From assembly GCA_022747635.1 (NCBI GenBank), contig JAKTNV010000116.1:520001-584000 (forward strand): DNA of 64,000 nt, read 5' to 3'. Each line of letters begins with the position of its first letter. Position 1 is the first letter of the stretch. Origin of the DNA: Hetaerina americana. Its lineage: Eukaryota; Arthropoda; Insecta; Odonata; Calopterygidae. Below are positions 60,963 through 64,000 of this stretch, piece after piece. Made by a program: the position numbers and the translations under genes. The notes below the pieces were generated by a model, which made no database searches, had not been told where the DNA came from, and saw nothing but the letters and a program-made list of their open reading frames with translations.

Positions 60963-60985
60963 TATTAAGTAGATGTAGATGTACC

Positions 60986-60990
60986 TCATT
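60986..60990 (+). repeat. Target-site duplication, right copy (TCATT)
   Basis: Partner of 58289-58293. The host RT sequence (minus strand IVSSIM) resumes here. Confidence 0.6.
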
Positions 60991-61382
60991 ATGGAACTAA
61001 CAATGATGTGCTCAGGAATCTTGCAGGAGATGGAGGTGAGCAATATTGGCCGATAATTACTGGGGTCCTCCCGGTCTCCGTTTTTAAATATGGCTGTTAC
61101 AGAAGCTATCTTCCAGCCGCTTGGCACGCTTTCTTCTGCTAATGATTTCTTAAATATTATATTAAGATAAGGGGCAATTTCAGACGACAGTTCTTTATAC
61201 ACGCGAGCCGGTATCTCATCAGGTCCGGGAGATTTGTTGGGGTCGATGTTTCTAAGGAGTAACTCTATTCCGCGGGTGGAAAAGTCGATTGATTGCATTG
61301 GCTGCAGAAATGTTTTCGGAAGGTTCTGTGGTATATTCTGGGAGCATTTGTTGAAAACACTGTGGAAGAATGAGTTTAACAT
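60991..61382 (-). pseudogene. LINE ORF2, RT fingers, cut by the nested LINE
   Basis: Starts LNSFFHSVFNKCSQN. RT entry motifs are NKSPGPDEIPARVY, SGWKIASVTAIF, DREDPSNYRPILLTSISCK and HIIVSSIM, where the nested LINE interrupts. The rest is at 58288-57182. Frame disruptions between 61382 and 61690 separate it from EN. Confidence 0.85.
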
Positions 61383-61669
61383 ACTGGCTTTATCTAAACT
61401 TCTTGTTACTTTATCCCCTTTTTTCGTTGTTCAATGAGTTTACGGTGGACTTTTTTCCCTGCACTTTCCTGATGTAGGACCAAAACATCTTTGGGTTATC
61501 GTTTAAATGTTTACCTAATTTTTTCCTTTTGAATTCCGCTGGCGCCTTTCAGAGGCCTTCTTGGCAGTGGACCTAGATGCTTTGTAATTCTGTATGGTTT
61601 CGTTGATTTTATCAGGGGAGGAATCTTTAACCGCGTTTTTCATTCTGGCATGGCACACCCTTTGTCGTC

Positions 61670-62602
61670 TTAGTGATTTCCATACTTCAGAGTTGCGCCA
61701 ACGGGGTTATTCTCTCTTATATATTTACTAGGTATGAATCTCTGTATTGCTGAACGTGTTGTCGCAAGAATGTTATTACAGGTATCCTCGACACTCCTGG
61801 TTTTGCTTAATTCGTCAAATCTAAGAAAGGAACAGTTTAACTCACATTTGAAGGCATCATAGTCAGCTTTATTGTATAAATAAAACTTTCTCTTAGTTGT
61901 GTTAACTTTTTCTACGCTTAGGGAAAATTTAGCGTTTACAGCCCTGTGATCACTGATTCCATCAATAACTTCTACATTTAAGACTCTTTCGGGTATAATA
62001 GTGGCTATTAGATCAAGAATGTTCTTTCCCCTTGCTGGTGAAGTGACTAATTGATGTAGGGAATTTGAGGTGAACGTCAATAAGAGGGGCTCGCATAAAT
62101 CCTTGTCTTTACCTCCATTTATGAAACTATACGAATCCCAACATACTGTGGGAACATTAAAATCGCCACTGATTATTAGTCTATGCTCATTGCTGTGAGA
62201 TGTAAAGCTTTTTATCCGATTTTCTAGATCTAGTTTTGAGTTAACGCCAGCATGGGTTGATCTATAATACGCACAGACATATATTCTTTTCGCACTGGGT
62301 ATCTTTACTGAGCACCAGACACTTTCTATACAGTTATCAGGCAATAACTCAGCTCTACTGACGCTAGAGTTTTTAACCGAGATAAACACTCCTCCTCCGG
62401 CTCTATTCTGCATGTCGTTTATATAAACTGTGTAGGCCTTGGGAAATATTTCGCTGTCTGCGGCATCATCTGTTAACCAACTTTCAGTTCCTATAATGAT
62501 ATCTGATTCTGTGCTATGAATGATGTGGTGAAATTCCGGTATCTTATTTTTTAAACTTTGGCAGTTAACTACCACTACGGAAATTATTTCTTCGTCTAGA
62601 AC
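61670..62602 (-). pseudogene. LINE ORF2, apurinic-type endonuclease domain
   Basis: All endonuclease blocks are visible: VVNCQSLKNK, GTESWL (catalytic Glu), RAGGGVFISVK, YVCAYYRSTH, LIISGDFNVP (Asp/Asn pair), GKNILDLIAT and ISDHRAV (Asp-His). The frame is lost near 61700, after IRENNP, where a Trp-containing linker is expected. It lies in the same frame as 62603-62845, separated by one in-frame TAG. Confidence 0.9.
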
Positions 62603-62845
62603 CTACTTTGTGTTCGTTGTGGTCTGCTTTCTGGTGATGCTATTTAGTCTTTTGGGTGTCTTAATACACGATCGGTCGAAATTCTGATAAGTAATTCTTT
62701 CTTTTGTTTCATTAGCACTGTACGTACTTCGAGAAATCTCTTTAGGTAACCTAGAATGGTGAGACCCACTAATTGACCTACACTTTATAATATCGTTATA
62801 AGGGAAATTTATCTTTAAATTTACTCCACTACCTAACGTTCGCAT
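62603..62845 (-). pseudogene. LINE ORF2 N-terminus
   Basis: ATG at 62845 overlaps the end of ORF1 (stop at 62833) by 13 bases, an arrangement suited to re-initiation. About 80 variable, basic residues precede EN. The TAG at 62603-62605 is in frame with EN and is probably a nonsense mutation. Confidence 0.7.
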
Positions 62846-63348
62846 TTGCCTAACAATATCTTGAGCTCAAAGATCCTATGAGCCACCCGAACCGACGCCT
62901 CAGGGGTGTAGTGGACCCCAGAGTGGTTCAAGGGAGCGCGACAAGACCCGAGTACCGGTCCCAAGTCCACAAACTCGGCCCCCATGTCCCGATAGAATTT
63001 CCACAGCCTTCCGTTTAGAGACTCAATACGACTCCAAACGTAAGCACCGCAGTCAGTCCGCGGGACAATGCTGCATATGGACAGCCGTAAGTCCACACCT
63101 GATGCCTCTCGCACCCGATCCACTTCGGATTTTAGGTCCCTAAAGGCACCCAAAATCCTTTCGAATCCGTACCTGGAAGCATCGTTGGTGCCGGTATGGG
63201 CTACCAACCGCAGCATGGAGCAGTTCGTGTCCCGGACTACCGCCCTTACTGCAGCCGTGGCGTTAGGAATTAACCCCCCTGGCATACAGTAGGAGGTAAC
63301 CCTCTGGTTCGTCACGTCTCTATGTTCGTCACGTCCCTTATTTCTCAC
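62833..63348 (-). pseudogene. LINE ORF1 with SGNH/GDSL esterase domain
   Basis: Esterase-type ORF1 as known from CR1 elements. The nucleophile block lies just upstream of 63348, where the same frame reads SGISIVRN in place of the expected GDS (Ser kept, Asp replaced). Then come CMPGG, the oxyanion block LVAHTGTNDA, RIESLNGRL, and the His block SGVHYTPEA, where the usual Asp before GVH is Ser. The family is thought to act on lipids or to help assemble the ribonucleoprotein; its role here is inferred. No zinc knuckle is seen. The frame opens through 63348, so the true start lies further upstream, beyond a frameshift. Confidence 0.75.
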
Positions 63349-63530
63349 TATTGATATGCCGCTTTGCAGCTCTTCATTGACTTCAATTCAGCTTCGTTTT
63401 CATTAAAATGTTCATTATTGTTTACGATACCCTTTCTCTCACAATTAAACATCTCAATCCCTGAAACATTAACGATTGTCGCGAATTTTTTATGCTTCGC
63501 CTCGTGCTTTGGATGATTCCTCTTAGTCAT
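63349..63530 (-). pseudogene. LINE ORF1 N-terminal part, frameshifted
   Basis: An open stretch from ATG 63530, charged and coiled-coil-like (NNNEHFNENEAELKSMK). A shift of one base near 63380 would join it to the frame that reads EVNEELQSGISIVRN into the esterase. This placement is inferred from continuity, not from a known match. Confidence 0.45.
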
Positions 63531-64000
63531 TGACCTGCCGTGAAAGAGGCCAAAACAATCAATTTAAACTTCCAGCCTTTCCTTAGAGAATGTACTTTCC
63601 ATAGATGTCGTGCAACAGAATGTTAGCAGAGAGAGAAAGAGCTAAATTGGGTATGCAATCTGGAGTGGAATTCCCATTTAACCGCGACTTATGAACTCAT
63701 CGTTTCGAGAGGCGTTGATTCGAACGAGCACAGGCCGATGGCGTCTCGATTCCGTTGACGCACGGAAAAACTCGAAGAGCATCAGTGGAAACCGAATTAG
63801 CCGCAAGCACGTCAGGAGGGATATCGGCGCGCATCGCGATAGATCCTCCGCACGAGAAAAAAAGGCTCCTTCCGTAATTTAAAAAAATTGAAAAGTGCGA
63901 CCCGAGGAGGAGAGACCAGTCCCACCCGCCCTCGCTTCACAACCCCCCCCCCTTCCCCCCTCCTACGTATTTCGCCGGCCGCTATGAATTTTTGAACGCC
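63531..64000. other. Sequence upstream of the minus-strand LINE
   Basis: It may hold the 5' UTR of the LINE or unique flank; no boundary is visible. A C-run (63945-63960) in a GC-rich stretch near the end resembles the edge of another island. Confidence 0.3.

Larger units (their letters stand above)
58294..60985 (+). mobile_element. 5'-truncated CR1-like LINE, nested antisense in the host LINE
   Basis: Starts inside ORF2 just before RT (WSYVREMQG) and runs to the hairpin (60930-60962) and a GTAGAT tail at 60970-60984. It interrupts the RT of the minus-strand LINE between conserved residues and is bounded by TCATT. It carries a mariner in its 3' UTR. Its 3' UTR matches the fragment at 22.2 kb better than the LINE at 14 kb, so it belongs to that subfamily. 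Confidence 0.9.
56915..63530 (-). mobile_element. CR1-like LINE with ORF1 and ORF2, split by a nested LINE
   Basis: The most complete CR1-like copy. Reading the minus strand: ORF1 with esterase domain (to 62833), ORF2 from ATG at 62845, EN (62602-61670), RT start (61382-60991), an interruption by another LINE (58294-60985), RT palm and C-terminus (58288-57182), a 3' UTR, and a diverged 3' hairpin and tail (about 56965-56915). The host picks up after the insertion at the residue where it left off (IVSSIM, then TRYLD). Frameshifts and stops in ORF1 and ORF2, and a mutated RT active site, show it is dead. The 5' limit beyond 63530 is unknown. Confidence 0.85.

Noticed and set aside
1..64000. CRISPR arrays, bacterial operons, rRNA genes, viral genes
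   Set aside because: No regularly spaced repeats, no operon-like gene packing, and no rRNA or viral signature; the window is eukaryotic intergenic DNA with retroelements.

Overview
The window looks like animal nuclear DNA, most probably from an arthropod. It is AT-rich intergenic or intronic sequence with no open reading frame I would defend as a host gene. The recognisable genes all belong to transposable elements: CR1-like LINEs whose first ORF carries an SGNH/GDSL esterase domain, a second endonuclease/reverse-transcriptase LINE of RTE-like type, and an internally deleted mariner. tRNA-derived SINE heads, (TA)n microsatellites and GC-rich homopurine/homopyrimidine islands fill most of the rest. 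The species cannot be named from the sequence alone.

Layout. 1-9.46 kb is non-coding, with GC-rich islands near 0.6-1.2, 2.0-2.6, 4.0-4.7 and 5.8-6.5 kb. A CR1-like LINE lies at about 9.46-14.4 kb (+). Its endonuclease domain is split by a 5'-truncated, nearly identical sibling in the opposite orientation (9852-11247, -). A decayed CR1 3' end is at 15.6 kb. An RTE-like LINE lies at 20361-22089 (+) between 12-bp target-site duplications and lacks its endonuclease region. A short CR1 3' fragment follows at 22.16-22.51 kb. From 22.5 to 36 kb there are islands and a hammerhead-ribozyme-like motif at 28.36 kb. tRNA-like SINE heads occur at 36.1, 37.0 and 41.3 kb. A second RTE-like copy (39285-41073, -) sits between two (TA)n tracts and lacks most of its RT. 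41.4-56.9 kb is non-coding.

The right end, 56.9-63.5 kb, holds the most complete LINE (-). It has ORF1 with the esterase, ORF2 overlapping ORF1 by 13 bases, and a 3' hairpin. It is split by a second CR1 (+, 58294-60985), whose 3' UTR in turn carries a mariner (59969-60721) with perfect 33-bp terminal inverted repeats and a TA duplication. The order of insertion can therefore be read directly.

How the parts relate. CR1-like elements are copied by target-primed reverse transcription: ORF2 nicks DNA and reverse-transcribes its own RNA from the 3' end. All CR1 copies here end in the same kind of hairpin, and the better-preserved ones carry a (GTAGAT)n tail. Old copies retain compensatory base-pair changes, as expected if the RT recognises that hairpin. 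The nested copy at 9.9-11.2 kb gives the LINE two long inverted arms. About 706 bases of these arms are identical by eye, while the adjoining 3' UTR differs at about 3 percent of positions. That mosaic is the most unusual pattern in the window.
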